From: Lysobacter sp. MMG2
Lineage (GTDB): Bacteria > Pseudomonadota > Gammaproteobacteria > Xanthomonadales > Xanthomonadaceae
Assembly (NCBI RefSeq): GCF_016735495.2
Contig: NZ_JAERQY020000001.1
Span: forward strand, 434,001-498,000
Direction: 5' to 3'
DNA length: 64,000 nucleotides
Below are positions 8,933-17,722 of this stretch, piece after piece. The translations under genes were made by a program, and so were the position numbers. The notes beneath the pieces were generated by a model. It was not told the origin of the DNA. It did no database searches and worked only from the letters and a program-made list of their open reading frames with translations. The stretch's first letter is position 1, and each line of letters opens with the position of its first letter.

Positions 8933-11014
8933 ATGTCCCGCGAGTTCGTCGTTTCCTGCGCCCTGCCCTACGCCAACGGGCACCTGCACCTGGGCCATCT
9001 GGTCGGCTACACCCAGGCCGACATCTGGTGCCGCGCCCAGCGCATGGCCGGCCACAAAGCCTGGTACGTGTGCGCCGACGACACCCACGGCACGCCGATC
9101 ATGCTCGCCGCCGAAAAGGCCGGGCAGACGCCGGAATCCTTCATCGCCGGCATCCAGGCCAGCCACGAACGCGACTTCGCCGACTTCGGCGTCGCCTTCG
9201 ACCATTACGACTCGACCAACTCCGAGCGCAACCGCATCCTCACCGAGGCGATCTACGCCAAGCTCGACAACAACGGCCACATCGCCCGGCGCTCGGTCGC
9301 GCAGTTGTTCGATCCGGTCAAGGGCATGTTCCTGCCCGACCGCTACGTGAAGGGCATCTGCCCCAACTGCGGCACGCCGGACCAGTACGGCGACAACTGC
9401 GAGAACTGCGGCGCGACCTACTCGCCGACCGAACTGAAGGAACCGCGCTCGGTCATCAGCGGCGCCACGCCGGAACTGCGCGAGTCGGAGCACTTCTTCT
9501 TCGAAGTCGGTCAGTTTGAGTCGTTCCTGCGTGAATGGCTGTCGGGCGACGTCGCATTGCCGGGCGTGAAGGCCAAGCTGCAGGAATGGCTGGATGCCGA
9601 GGGCGGCCTGCGCGCGTGGGACATCTCGCGCGATGCGCCCTACTTCGGTTTCCAGATTCCCGGTCACCCGGGCAAGTTCCTGTACGTCTGGCTGGATGCG
9701 CCGATCGGCTACCTGTCCAGCTTCCAGGCGCTGTGCGAGCGCGAAGGCCTGGACTTCTGGTCCTACCTGCGCCGCGACAGCACGGCCGAGCTGCACCATT
9801 TCATCGGCAAGGACATCGTCAACTTCCACGGCCTGTTCTGGCCGGCGGTGCTGCATGGCGCGGGCTTCCGTGCGCCGACGCGCCTGCACGTCAACGGTTA
9901 CCTCACCGTGGACGGCGCGAAGATGTCGAAGTCGCGCGGCACCTTCGTGATGGCGCGCACCTACCTCGATGCCGGTCTCGAACCCGAAGCGCTGCGCTAC
10001 TACTACGCGACCAAGACCGCCGGCGGCGTCGACGACCTCGACCTGAACCTGGCGGACTTCATCGCCCGCGTGAATGCCGACCTGGTCGGCAAGTTCGTGA
10101 ACCTCGCCAGCCGCTGCGCCGGCTTCATCGAAAAGCGCTTCGACGGACACCTCGCCGATGCACTGCCGGACGCGGCGATGTACGCGCGTTTCGTCGAGCA
10201 GCTCGCACCGATCGCGCAGGCCTACGAACGCAATGAAGCGGCCACCGCGCTGCGCCTGACGATGGCGCTGGCCGACGAAGCCAACAAGTACATCGACGAA
10301 TGCAAGCCGTGGGTGCTGGCCAAGCAGGACGGCGCGGACGCGCAGCTGCAGGCCGTGTGCACGCAGGGCCTGAACCTGTTCCGCGTGCTCAACGCCGCGC
10401 TCAAGCCGGTGCTGCCGCGCGTGACCGCGCAGGCGGAGGATTTCCTCGCCGCGCCGGTGAAGACGTGGAACGACCTCGCCGCACCGCTGCTGTCGCACCG
10501 CGTCCAGCCTTACGCACCGCTGTTCACCCGCATTGACCCCAAGCACATCGACACCATGATCGAAGCCTCCAAGGACTCGCTGAAGTCCGAAGTCCCCAAG
10601 ACCGAAGCCCCGGCCAAGGCCGACACCAAGGCCGCTGCGAAGCCCGCTGCCGCACCTGCGCCCGCCGCGGGCGAAGCGGCGCAGTACATCGGCATCGACG
10701 ACTTCGCCAGGCTCGACCTGCGCGTGGGCAAGGTGGTGGCGTGCGAGTTCGTGGAAGGCTCCGACAAGCTGCTGCGCTTCGAACTCGATGCCGGCGAGCT
10801 GGGCACGCGCCAGATCTTCTCCGGCATCCGCGGTTCCTACGGCGAGCCGGAAAAGCTGGTCGGCCGCAGCGTGGTGTTCATCGCCAACCTCGCGCCGCGC
10901 AAGATGCGCTTCGGCGTGAGCGAGGGAATGATCCTGTCGGCGGGCTTCGACGGCGGCTCGCTGCACCTGCTGGACGCCGACGCCGGCGTGCAGCCGGGCA
11001 TGCCGGTGCGCTGA
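8933..11014 (+). CDS. metG: methionyl-tRNA synthetase
   Basis: A 693-aa class I synthetase that charges tRNA-Met. The HIGH-type signature is PYANGHLHLGH (residues 10-20). A zinc knuckle CPNCGTPDQYGDNCENCGA follows near 142, and the KMSKSRG loop lies near residue 332. After the anticodon-binding helical domain comes an Ala/Lys/Pro-rich linker. The C-terminal tRNA-binding OB-fold domain begins YIGIDDFARLDLRVGKVV and mediates dimerisation. This is the long MetG form normal for gammaproteobacteria. It is preceded by a terminator and followed by a repeat-containing gap and rnfB. Confidence 0.97.
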   Translation: MSREFVVSCALPYANGHLHLGHLVGYTQADIWCRAQRMAGHKAWYVCADDTHGTPIMLAAEKAGQTPESFIAGIQASHERDFADFGVAFDHYDSTNSERNRILTEAIYAKLDNNGHIARRSVAQLFDPVKGMFLPDRYVKGICPNCGTPDQYGDNCENCGATYSPTELKEPRSVISGATPELRESEHFFFEVGQFESFLREWLSGDVALPGVKAKLQEWLDAEGGLRAWDISRDAPYFGFQIPGHPGKFLYVWLDAPIGYLSSFQALCEREGLDFWSYLRRDSTAELHHFIGKDIVNFHGLFWPAVLHGAGFRAPTRLHVNGYLTVDGAKMSKSRGTFVMARTYLDAGLEPEALRYYYATKTAGGVDDLDLNLADFIARVNADLVGKFVNLASRCAGFIEKRFDGHLADALPDAAMYARFVEQLAPIAQAYERNEAATALRLTMALADEANKYIDECKPWVLAKQDGADAQLQAVCTQGLNLFRVLNAALKPVLPRVTAQAEDFLAAPVKTWNDLAAPLLSHRVQPYAPLFTRIDPKHIDTMIEASKDSLKSEVPKTEAPAKADTKAAAKPAAAPAPAAGEAAQYIGIDDFARLDLRVGKVVACEFVEGSDKLLRFELDAGELGTRQIFSGIRGSYGEPEKLVGRSVVFIANLAPRKMRFGVSEGMILSAGFDGGSLHLLDADAGVQPGMPVR

Positions 11015-11021
11015 GCGTCGG

Positions 11022-11132
11022 GATTCGAGATTAGGGATTAGGGATTCGTAACAGCGATACCACCCGATTCGTCCACGCGAGATCAGATGTCATGCCTTCG
11101 CGAATCCCGAATTCCGAATCCCGAATCCCGGA
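11022..11132. repeat. inverted pair of GGGATT(A/C)G-type low-complexity repeats flanking the rnfB start
   Basis: Left arm (11022-11049): GGGATTCGAGATTAGGGATT and another AGGGATTCG. Right arm (about 11101-11132): several CGAATCCCG/CGAATTCCG units. The arms are inverted relative to each other. The right arm lies inside the 5' end of the rnfB reading frame. Confidence 0.7.
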
Positions 11133-11529
11133 AATCACCGAACGCCTCGACCGCCTCCTCCCGCAGACGCAATGCGGGCAATGCGGTTTCGCGGGTTGCC
11201 GTCCGTATGCCGAGGCGATGGCGCGCGGCGAGGCCGATGTCGACCGCTGCCCGCCCGGCGGCGATGAAGGCGCACGTGCGCTGGCGAAACTCCTGGAAGT
11301 GCCGGCGAAGCCCTACGACCGCACGCGCGGCGAACACAAACCGCCGCTGGTCGCATTGATCGTCGAGGCCGACTGCATCGGCTGCACCAAATGTATCCAG
11401 GCGTGCCCGGTGGACGCGATCGTCGGCGGCTCCAAGCACATGCACACCGTCATCGACCCGCTGTGCACCGGCTGCGAGCTGTGCGTGCCGGCGTGCCCGG
11501 TGGACTGCATCGTGATGGTGGCGGCGTAA
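11092..11529 (+). CDS. rnfB: RnfB-like electron-transfer ferredoxin (soluble form)
   Basis: A 145-aa iron-sulfur protein. The N-terminal third has the four-cysteine Fe-S domain of RnfB ([19 protein letters not shown] then DRCPPGG). The second half carries two 4Fe-4S motifs ([16 protein letters not shown] and [16 protein letters not shown]). Unlike classical RnfB it lacks an N-terminal membrane helix, and no other rnf genes adjoin it. This orphan short RnfB is usual in Xanthomonadaceae. Residues 2-13 ([13 protein letters not shown]) are encoded by a dispersed repeat. An in-frame TAG at 11032 limits the start region, and no better in-frame ATG exists. Confidence 0.85.
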   Translation: MPSRIPNSESRIPEITERLDRLLPQTQCGQCGFAGCRPYAEAMARGEADVDRCPPGGDEGARALAKLLEVPAKPYDRTRGEHKPPLVALIVEADCIGCTKCIQACPVDAIVGGSKHMHTVIDPLCTGCELCVPACPVDCIVMVAA

Positions 11530-11549
11530 CGGCCGCCACACGCAGCGCC

Positions 11550-12557
11550 TTACTTCGTCTCGACGACTGCCTTCGTCGCTTCGTCGGCCGCGCAGACCGA
11601 GCACACACGCTCGACCGTATACCCCTTCGCGCGCAGTTTCTCGATCACGCCGTCCTCGCCGAGCAGGTGCAGCGCACCGACCACGACGAGCGTCTCGCCC
11701 TTCTTCTGCCCGTCGAGCATCTGCTGGATCTGCGGCACCCAGGCGTCGTTGCGCTGCACGTTGACGATGCGGTACGTCTGCGGCGTCTTGTCGCGCATCT
11801 CTTCGCGCGCGAGCTTGTCCAGGCGCGCGATGTCGCCAGCGCGCCAGGCGCCGTGAAGGTCTTCGAGCATGCCCGGCATCTCGGTGGGCTTGTCGAGGAA
11901 CTCCTTCAGCGACGTCACCTGCTCGGCCATCGGCGTGGAATCGAGCACGTTCAACTGCGTGTCCAGCGACTCCAGCCCGCCCGTCGCCTTGCCGCTCGCC
12001 AGCGCCTGCTGGATCAGCGTCTGGTCCAGGCCCTTGTCCGGGCGGAACCCCATCTGCTGGGAAATGCCCAGCATCAGCGACAGGTTCACGAACCACGGCT
12101 CGTAGCCGTCGAACTGGGCGATCGACGAACCGCGCTGGGCGAGGATGCGGTTGAACTTCTCGCGCATCGCCGCCGGCAGCACCTGGCTGAGCGTGCGGCC
12201 ATCGGCGTATCCGGCCGCAGCGAGGAATCTCTGCGCGATCGACGGATCCAGCATCTGCTCCGGCGGCACTTCGAACACGACCTTGTCGGACGCTGCGAAG
12301 GCCTGGTCGATATCGCCCGACAGCGGATAGTCGCTCTCCCTGAGCAGGTGGAACGACCCCAGCAGATACACCGCGTTGTCACGGTCGGACACCTTCCACA
12401 GCAGCGGCACCGGCGGCGTAGCGGCCGGCGCGGCGGCGGCGACCTGCGCCGGCGCGGCCGGCGCCGGGGCATGCGCCTGCTCGACCGCCAGCGCCACCGA
12501 CATCAGGCCCGCGGCAGCGGCGAGCGAAAGCAACAACAGTTTCAGGCGGCGGCGCAT
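11550..12557 (-). CDS. TraB/GumN family protein, secreted
   Basis: A 335-aa protein with a signal peptide (LLLLSLAAAAGLMSVALA), then an Ala/Pro-rich spacer to about residue 50. The TraB/GumN domain begins PLLWKVSDRDNAVYLLGSFHLL. Family hallmarks are the GSFH segment, FEVPPEQ, and the C-terminal VVVGALHLLGEDGVIEKL. The family is related to erythromycin-esterase/TIKI-like metalloproteases; GumN lies near the xanthan cluster in Xanthomonas but is not needed for it. CSVCAAD near the end adds a CxxC pair. It is probably co-transcribed with the DUF1684 gene 19 bp upstream. Confidence 0.85.
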   Translation of the reverse strand: MRRRLKLLLLSLAAAAGLMSVALAVEQAHAPAPAAPAQVAAAAPAATPPVPLLWKVSDRDNAVYLLGSFHLLRESDYPLSGDIDQAFAASDKVVFEVPPEQMLDPSIAQRFLAAAGYADGRTLSQVLPAAMREKFNRILAQRGSSIAQFDGYEPWFVNLSLMLGISQQMGFRPDKGLDQTLIQQALASGKATGGLESLDTQLNVLDSTPMAEQVTSLKEFLDKPTEMPGMLEDLHGAWRAGDIARLDKLAREEMRDKTPQTYRIVNVQRNDAWVPQIQQMLDGQKKGETLVVVGALHLLGEDGVIEKLRAKGYTVERVCSVCAADEATKAVVETK

Positions 12558-12576
12558 CGGGTCGGTGTTCCTGGTA

Positions 12577-13536
12577 TCACGGAGCGGAATGGGTGTAGGT
12601 CTTCTCGCCGGCCTGGATCGCGACATCCAGGCGGTTTTCCGGCGGCGGCAACGGGCAGGTCGCGAAGGCGGTGAACGCGCACGGCGGGTTGCGCGCCTGA
12701 TTGAAATCCAGCACCACCTTGCCGCCGATGCCGGGCTTGGCGACATCGAGGAAGCGGCCGGCCGGATAGCTGCCGTGCCCGCTGGTGCGATCGGCGAAGA
12801 CCAGGAACAGCGTTTCCTCGCCCTCGTCCAGCGCTTCGATGCGGTAGGTCTTGCCGTCGCGTTCGAACTCGATCGCGCCCGGATTAGGCACCGCATCGGT
12901 GGTGCCGATGATGTTGGCGATCTCCAGCGTCTTGCCCGCCGGGTGCGGAACGAAGCGGCCTTCCACGCGCCAGTCGCGGCTGGTCGGCCAGTACTCCAGG
13001 CCGCGGAAGCCGGTGCGGGTGGCGGCATCGGCGTGCTTCACGCGCAGCAGGTAGCGATCGCCGCGCTTGATCACCGTCGCCATACCCTTGCCCTCATCGA
13101 AGGCGATCACGCTGGGACCGGTGGGCGCGTCGTCGGCGCGCAGGACGGTGGCGCCGGTGAGCGGCTGGCCGTCGAGCGTCATCGCCGCGCCCTTCTCGGG
13201 CACGAAGCGCAGGGTGTTGTTCTGCAGATCGATCATGCCGAAGTGCGACGGCCCCATCGACAGCTTGATGCCGTTACCGGCCGAGGAACCGATGTAGTGC
13301 GCGCCCGGCTCGATCCAGTGCAGGCCGATGAGGCTGGTCCAGCCGTCGGCGCGCGTGAGGTCGACGACGCGCTGCTGCCGCACCATGTCCAGCTCGTTCT
13401 GGAACGAGGCCTGCGCCGCCTTGGCCTGTTCCGCCGTCGCGGCGTCGTCCTTCTGCGACCCGCAGGCCGCGAGCGTGCCGATCATCATCACTGCGAACAT
13501 CCTCGAGACGAGCTTCCCCTTCGCCACTGCACTCAT
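12577..13536 (-). CDS. DUF1684 domain lipoprotein
   Basis: A 319-aa protein with a lipobox LAAC (Cys25), so probably anchored in the envelope. The body matches DUF1684: GWTSLIGLHWIEPGAHYIGSS near residue 65 and the C-terminal LDFNQARNPPCAFTAFATCPLPPPENRLDV, a very conserved Asn/Pro/Cys segment. Function is unknown. The gene ends immediately before GumN-like sequence and begins 1 bp after the mutL stop, suggesting a mutL-DUF1684-gumN transcript. Confidence 0.87.
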   Translation of the reverse strand: MSAVAKGKLVSRMFAVMMIGTLAACGSQKDDAATAEQAKAAQASFQNELDMVRQQRVVDLTRADGWTSLIGLHWIEPGAHYIGSSAGNGIKLSMGPSHFGMIDLQNNTLRFVPEKGAAMTLDGQPLTGATVLRADDAPTGPSVIAFDEGKGMATVIKRGDRYLLRVKHADAATRTGFRGLEYWPTSRDWRVEGRFVPHPAGKTLEIANIIGTTDAVPNPGAIEFERDGKTYRIEALDEGEETLFLVFADRTSGHGSYPAGRFLDVAKPGIGGKVVLDFNQARNPPCAFTAFATCPLPPPENRLDVAIQAGEKTYTHSAP

Positions 13537-15399
13537 TCAACGTCCTCGCAGGAACCAACGGTCGATGTCGGGCAGCGTGAAGCGTGCCCAGGTGGGACGG
13601 CCATGATTGCACTGGCCGGAGCGTTCGGTGATTTCCATCTCGCGCAGCAGGGCGTTCATCTCGGGCAGAGTGAGACGCCGGTTGGCGCGCACGGCGCCGT
13701 GGCAGGCCATGGTCGCCAGCAGTTCGTCGCGCGCGGCGCCGACGCGGCGCGATTCGCCGTGTTCGCGCAGGTCGGCGAGCACGTCGCGCAGCAACGCTTC
13801 GACATCGCCATGGGCGAGCAGCGCGGGCACCGAGCGCAACGTCAGCGACTGCGGGCCGCTGCGCGTCACTTCGAAACCGAGTTCGGCCAGCGTCTGCGCT
13901 TCGCGCTCGGCCACTTCGGCCTCGCGCTCGGACACCGCCAGCGTCGCCGGCACCAGCAGCGGCTGCGTGCGCAGGCCTTCGCCGTCGTGTGCGGTCTTGA
14001 GTTTCTCGTAGCCGATGCGCTCGTGCGCGGCGTGCATGTCGACGACGATCAGCCCCTCGGCGCTCTCGGCGAGGATGTAGATGCCGTGCAGCTGCGCGAT
14101 GGCGTAACCCAGCGGCGGCAGCGTGGCGTCTTCGGTGCGTGGCAGCGTGGCGGGCTGTGCGGTCTGCGCGAACGACGGCGCGGCGGTCGCGGCATTTCCA
14201 CCGCCGTACAGGGCCGCGTAGCCGGCGCGCGTATCCGCAACCTGCATCGGCAACGGTGCCTGGGACGCGCGTTCGAGGTAGCTGTACGACGGCGAGGACG
14301 CACCGTATCCGGCGGAGTAAGCGGACGGCGCGCCGGGCCCATCGTTCGCGGGCACGCCGGCGACACCCGCCACGGTGCCGGCGCGCGTTTCCGCCAGCGC
14401 GTCCTGCAGCGTGCGGTAGACGAAATCGTGGATCAGGCGCGCATCGCGGAAACGCACTTCGTGCTTGGCCGGATGCACGTTGACGTCGACGCGGCGCGGA
14501 TCGAGTTCCAGGAACAGCACGTAAGCCGGCTGCCGTCCGTGGAAGAGCACGTCGGCGTACGCCTGCTTGATCGCATGCGCGATGCTGCGGTCGCGCACCG
14601 CGCGGCCGTTGACATAGAGGTACTGCTGGTCCGCGCTGGCGCGGTTGTACGCGGGCTGTGCGATCCAGCCGTGCAGGCGCAGGCCCTGTCCGGAGCCCAT
14701 CGCATGCCCCGCACCGGCGTGGTCGACGCGCAGCGCGTTGCGCGCGAACTCCTCGCCCAGTGCTTCGTGCAGGCGCACTTCGGAAAGCAGGTCGCCCTCG
14801 CCTTTCCAGCGCCGCGACGGCTTGCCGTTGTGCGAGACACGCAGCTCGACGTCCGGACGGGCCAGCGCCAGCTGGCGCAGCCATTCCTCGATGTGGCCCA
14901 GCTCGGTGCGCTCGGCCTTCAGGAACTTGCGCCGCGCCGGTACGTTGAAGAACAGGTCGCGCACCTCGACCGTCGTCCCCTGCGGATGCGGCTTGGGCGT
15001 GATCTCACCGACGCGACCGCCGTCGACTTCCAGCGTCGCGGCGCGGTCGCTGCCGTCGCGGCGGGACGTCAGCGCGAACCGGCTGACCGAGGCGATGGAC
15101 GGCAGCGCTTCGCCGCGGAAGCCGAGCGTGGCCACGCCTTCCAGATCGTCGAGCGAGGCGATCTTGCTGGTGGCATGGCGCGACACCGCCAGCGGCAGCT
15201 CGCCGGGCTCGATGCCCTTGCCGTCGTCGCGGATGCGGATCAGGCGGACGCCGCCTTCTTCCAGGTCGATGTCGATGCGACGCGCGCCCGCGTCGAGCGC
15301 GTTCTCGACGAGTTCCTTGACCACCGACGCCGGGCGCTCGATGACCTCGCCGGCCGCGATCTGGTTGATGAGGGTGTCGGGGAGCTGACGGATCGTCAC
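13537..15399 (-). CDS. mutL: DNA mismatch repair protein MutL
   Basis: A 620-aa protein that couples MutS mismatch recognition to strand excision. The N-terminal GHKL ATPase has [24 protein letters not shown] and [16 protein letters not shown]. After a Gly/Ser/Ala/Tyr-rich linker (about 345-415), the C-terminal dimerisation domain contains [12 protein letters not shown] (residues 454-465), matching the metal-dependent nicking motif DQHA-x2-E-x4-E. ACHGAVRA and CNHGRP complete the site. The start is a GTG at 15399 giving [22 protein letters not shown]; the frame stays open upstream, but family alignment favours this start. Confidence 0.95.
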   Translation of the reverse strand: MTIRQLPDTLINQIAAGEVIERPASVVKELVENALDAGARRIDIDLEEGGVRLIRIRDDGKGIEPGELPLAVSRHATSKIASLDDLEGVATLGFRGEALPSIASVSRFALTSRRDGSDRAATLEVDGGRVGEITPKPHPQGTTVEVRDLFFNVPARRKFLKAERTELGHIEEWLRQLALARPDVELRVSHNGKPSRRWKGEGDLLSEVRLHEALGEEFARNALRVDHAGAGHAMGSGQGLRLHGWIAQPAYNRASADQQYLYVNGRAVRDRSIAHAIKQAYADVLFHGRQPAYVLFLELDPRRVDVNVHPAKHEVRFRDARLIHDFVYRTLQDALAETRAGTVAGVAGVPANDGPGAPSAYSAGYGASSPSYSYLERASQAPLPMQVADTRAGYAALYGGGNAATAAPSFAQTAQPATLPRTEDATLPPLGYAIAQLHGIYILAESAEGLIVVDMHAAHERIGYEKLKTAHDGEGLRTQPLLVPATLAVSEREAEVAEREAQTLAELGFEVTRSGPQSLTLRSVPALLAHGDVEALLRDVLADLREHGESRRVGAARDELLATMACHGAVRANRRLTLPEMNALLREMEITERSGQCNHGRPTWARFTLPDIDRWFLRGR

Positions 15400-15487
15400 G
15401 GTGTGGCGATGCGCTCCGGCATCGTCGAGGGAATCGACAGGAATGATAGCCGACGCAATGCCCGCGGACCCGGCCCGGACAAACAAA

Positions 15488-15510
15488 AACGCCCGGGAAT
15501 CCCGGGCGTT
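15488..15510 (-). terminator. rho-independent terminator of amiC
   Basis: A perfect 10-bp stem (AACGCCCGGG/CCCGGGCGTT, loop of 3) is followed on the minus strand by TTTTTGTTTG. It lies 23 bp past the amiC stop and ahead of mutL. Confidence 0.85.
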
Positions 15511-15532
15511 GGCGTGTACGAGGGGCAATGGT

Positions 15533-17158
15533 TCAGAGACTGCCGCCGTTCGCTTCGCTCGTGGCGTACTGCGCGTCGGCGCGCGCCGCGTAGAGCGTTC
15601 CCGGCGGCGGCTGGCGGGTGAAGTAGGTGTTGACGCCGTCCAGCACCGCGCGCGCCAGGTTGCGCTGGTGCGTGGGGTCGATGAGACGGCGCTCCTCGTC
15701 CGGGTTGGAGATGAAGGCCGTTTCGACCAGCATCGCCGGCATGTCGGAGGTGCGCAGCACGGCGAAGTTCGCGCGCTCGATGTTCGGCTTGTGGTTGGAA
15801 CCCACGCGCTTGAGGCCATCCAGAACGTGCCCGGCGGCGTCTTCGGACGCCTTCATGTGGCCGCTCTGGGTGAGATCGAGCAGCACGGAGGCCAGCGTGT
15901 TGTTGGTCTGCTCCAGGCGCACGCCACCAATGAGGTCGGAGGCGTTTTCCTTGTCGGCCAGCCAACGCGCACGCTGCGACGACGCGCCCTTCAACGAGAG
16001 CACGTAGACGGACGAGCCCTTGGCGGAGCGGTTCTCGGCCGCGTCGGCGTGGATCGAGATGAACATGTCCGCCTTGGCCTGGCGCGCCAACTGGGCACGA
16101 CGCGGCAGCGGGATGAACACGTCGGTATCGCGCGTCAGGTAGGCCTTCAGGCCCGGCGTGCCATTGATCTGGCGTGCGAGTTCGCGGGCGATTGCCAGGG
16201 TCACGTCCTTCTCGCGCTTGCCCGACGGCCCGAGTGCACCGGGGTCCTGGCCGCCATGACCGGCGTCGATGGCGATGACGAGCGGGCGCATGCCGCGGCC
16301 GCGCATCACGTCCTTCATGGTCTTGACCGGAGCCTGCGTGGTCGCGGGCTCGGCGCCGGAGGCCGTGGCGGCGCCCGGCACGGGGGTCGGGACGCCTGTG
16401 GCGATGCGGGTGGGAACGCCGGTCGCGATGGTCGTGGCGACGGGCGCATTGGCGGTCGCCGACCCCGCGGACGCCTGCGGTATCGCCGCCGACGGCACCA
16501 CCGGCGTGACCGTCGGCATCGCCGAAGGCGGCGCTGCGGTGGTCGCCACGGTGGATGGAGCCGACGTACCGCCATCGTTGCGGGCAACGATCTCGGTGAT
16601 CAGACGGGTGGTCGCGGCCGAGGATGCGGCCGGATCGAATTTGCTTGGCTCGCCTGCGGCAGGCGCTGCCGGAGCGGCGCCAGTCGTGGGCGCGGTCGCG
16701 GAAACAGTTGCCGCCGGTGCAGGCGCAACGGCAGCCACCGCCGTAGAGGGGGCGCCATCACCCGGCCACTCCAGCACCAGTCGCGGTCCGTTGCCGCCCT
16801 GCTCGATGCGCGGCTTGAGGACGGCGACCGGCTGGGCCAGATCGAACACGATGCGTGCGGTGCCCGGCGTCGGCTCGCCGGTGCGGACGGCCTTGACCAC
16901 GCCGGTAGCGCTCGGCATGCGGAAGCCGCGCGCCAATGCCGAGGCCGGCAGGTCGATGACGAGCCGGTCCGGCCCCTTGAGGTTGATGACCTTGAAGTCG
17001 GCGGCGCGGTCGAGCGCGATTTCGGCGCGCGTGCCGGTGGCGCCTTCGCTCAACTCCAAGCCTTTGATTTCACTGGCGTGAGCCAGATTCCAGGCGAGTG
17101 CCGCGAGCAGCGCGAGGCCGAGCAGACACTTCTGGACGGTGGCGGCCTTGACACGCAT
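15533..17158 (-). CDS. amiC: N-acetylmuramoyl-L-alanine amidase, AmiC type
   Basis: A 541-aa periplasmic zinc amidase that cuts the peptide stem from peptidoglycan during daughter-cell separation. A signal peptide ([14 protein letters not shown]) is followed by an AMIN domain (about 30-140) that targets septal peptidoglycan. A ~170-residue Ala/Pro/Thr/Val linker is unusually long. The amidase_3 domain contains [16 protein letters not shown], Glu in [15 protein letters not shown], and the catalytic Glu in LVETAFISN. It is separated from tsaE by about 90 bp and may share its transcript. The pairing tsaE-amiC-mutL is common in gammaproteobacteria. Confidence 0.94.
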   Translation of the reverse strand: MRVKAATVQKCLLGLALLAALAWNLAHASEIKGLELSEGATGTRAEIALDRAADFKVINLKGPDRLVIDLPASALARGFRMPSATGVVKAVRTGEPTPGTARIVFDLAQPVAVLKPRIEQGGNGPRLVLEWPGDGAPSTAVAAVAPAPAATVSATAPTTGAAPAAPAAGEPSKFDPAASSAATTRLITEIVARNDGGTSAPSTVATTAAPPSAMPTVTPVVPSAAIPQASAGSATANAPVATTIATGVPTRIATGVPTPVPGAATASGAEPATTQAPVKTMKDVMRGRGMRPLVIAIDAGHGGQDPGALGPSGKREKDVTLAIARELARQINGTPGLKAYLTRDTDVFIPLPRRAQLARQAKADMFISIHADAAENRSAKGSSVYVLSLKGASSQRARWLADKENASDLIGGVRLEQTNNTLASVLLDLTQSGHMKASEDAAGHVLDGLKRVGSNHKPNIERANFAVLRTSDMPAMLVETAFISNPDEERRLIDPTHQRNLARAVLDGVNTYFTRQPPPGTLYAARADAQYATSEANGGSL

Positions 17159-17245
17159 GAGCGGTAGTCAAGCACCGGCAAATCAAATTTGCAAGCATTT
17201 TTTCCTTACGAATCCGGGACCTGCTGGCGTTTCCTTCAAACCCGT

Positions 17246-17722
17246 TCAGGAGTCGGCCGCAACTCCGTGCCCGACGGAGACCCGCCCGACCCACGCCTCC
17301 CCGGTTCCGGACCCCGCGCGCAGCCGGGCAACCCGCCCGGGACCGCGCATCGCCAGTTCGACCGTAAGGTCCGGCGACGGCAGCGCGCCGACGCCCCGCT
17401 CCGGCCATTCGACCAACCACAGCCGCACTTCCGCGCCGTCCAGGCCAAGGAATTCCAGCTCGCCCGGATCGGCGATTCGATACAGGTCCAGATGCCAGGC
17501 CTCGCCGCCGTCGGCCAACGGATAGCGCTCGACCAGCGTGTAGGTCGGGCTGCGAATCGCGCCCTGCACGCCGAGCGCGCGCAGCAGTGCGCGCGCAAGC
17601 GTCGACTTGCCGGCACCGAGATCGCCGTGCAGATGCACCACGGCCTGCGCGGGACGCGTGATCGCCAGACGCGCACCGAGCGCGTCGGTGGCATCGGCAT
17701 CGGGCAACCACACTTCGGTCAT
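17246..17722 (-). CDS. tsaE: tRNA threonylcarbamoyladenosine biosynthesis ATPase TsaE
   Basis: A 158-aa P-loop protein that supports t6A37 formation with TsaB and TsaD. Walker A is HGDLGAGKSTLARALL (near residues 31-46), followed by RSPTYTLVERYPL and HLDLYRIADPGELEFLGL, all family signatures. LVEWPERG sits near residue 105. The ATG at 17722 overlaps the nnr stop by 4 bp; a frame extension to 17773 is not needed. The nnr-tsaE-amiC-mutL order matches that of other gammaproteobacteria. Confidence 0.94.
   Translation of the reverse strand: MTEVWLPDADATDALGARLAITRPAQAVVHLHGDLGAGKSTLARALLRALGVQGAIRSPTYTLVERYPLADGGEAWHLDLYRIADPGELEFLGLDGAEVRLWLVEWPERGVGALPSPDLTVELAMRGPGRVARLRAGSGTGEAWVGRVSVGHGVAADS

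Noticed and set aside
8705-10966. 753-aa open frame on the minus strand across metG
   Set aside because: Composition is typical of antisense frames, and metG on the plus strand is unmistakable.
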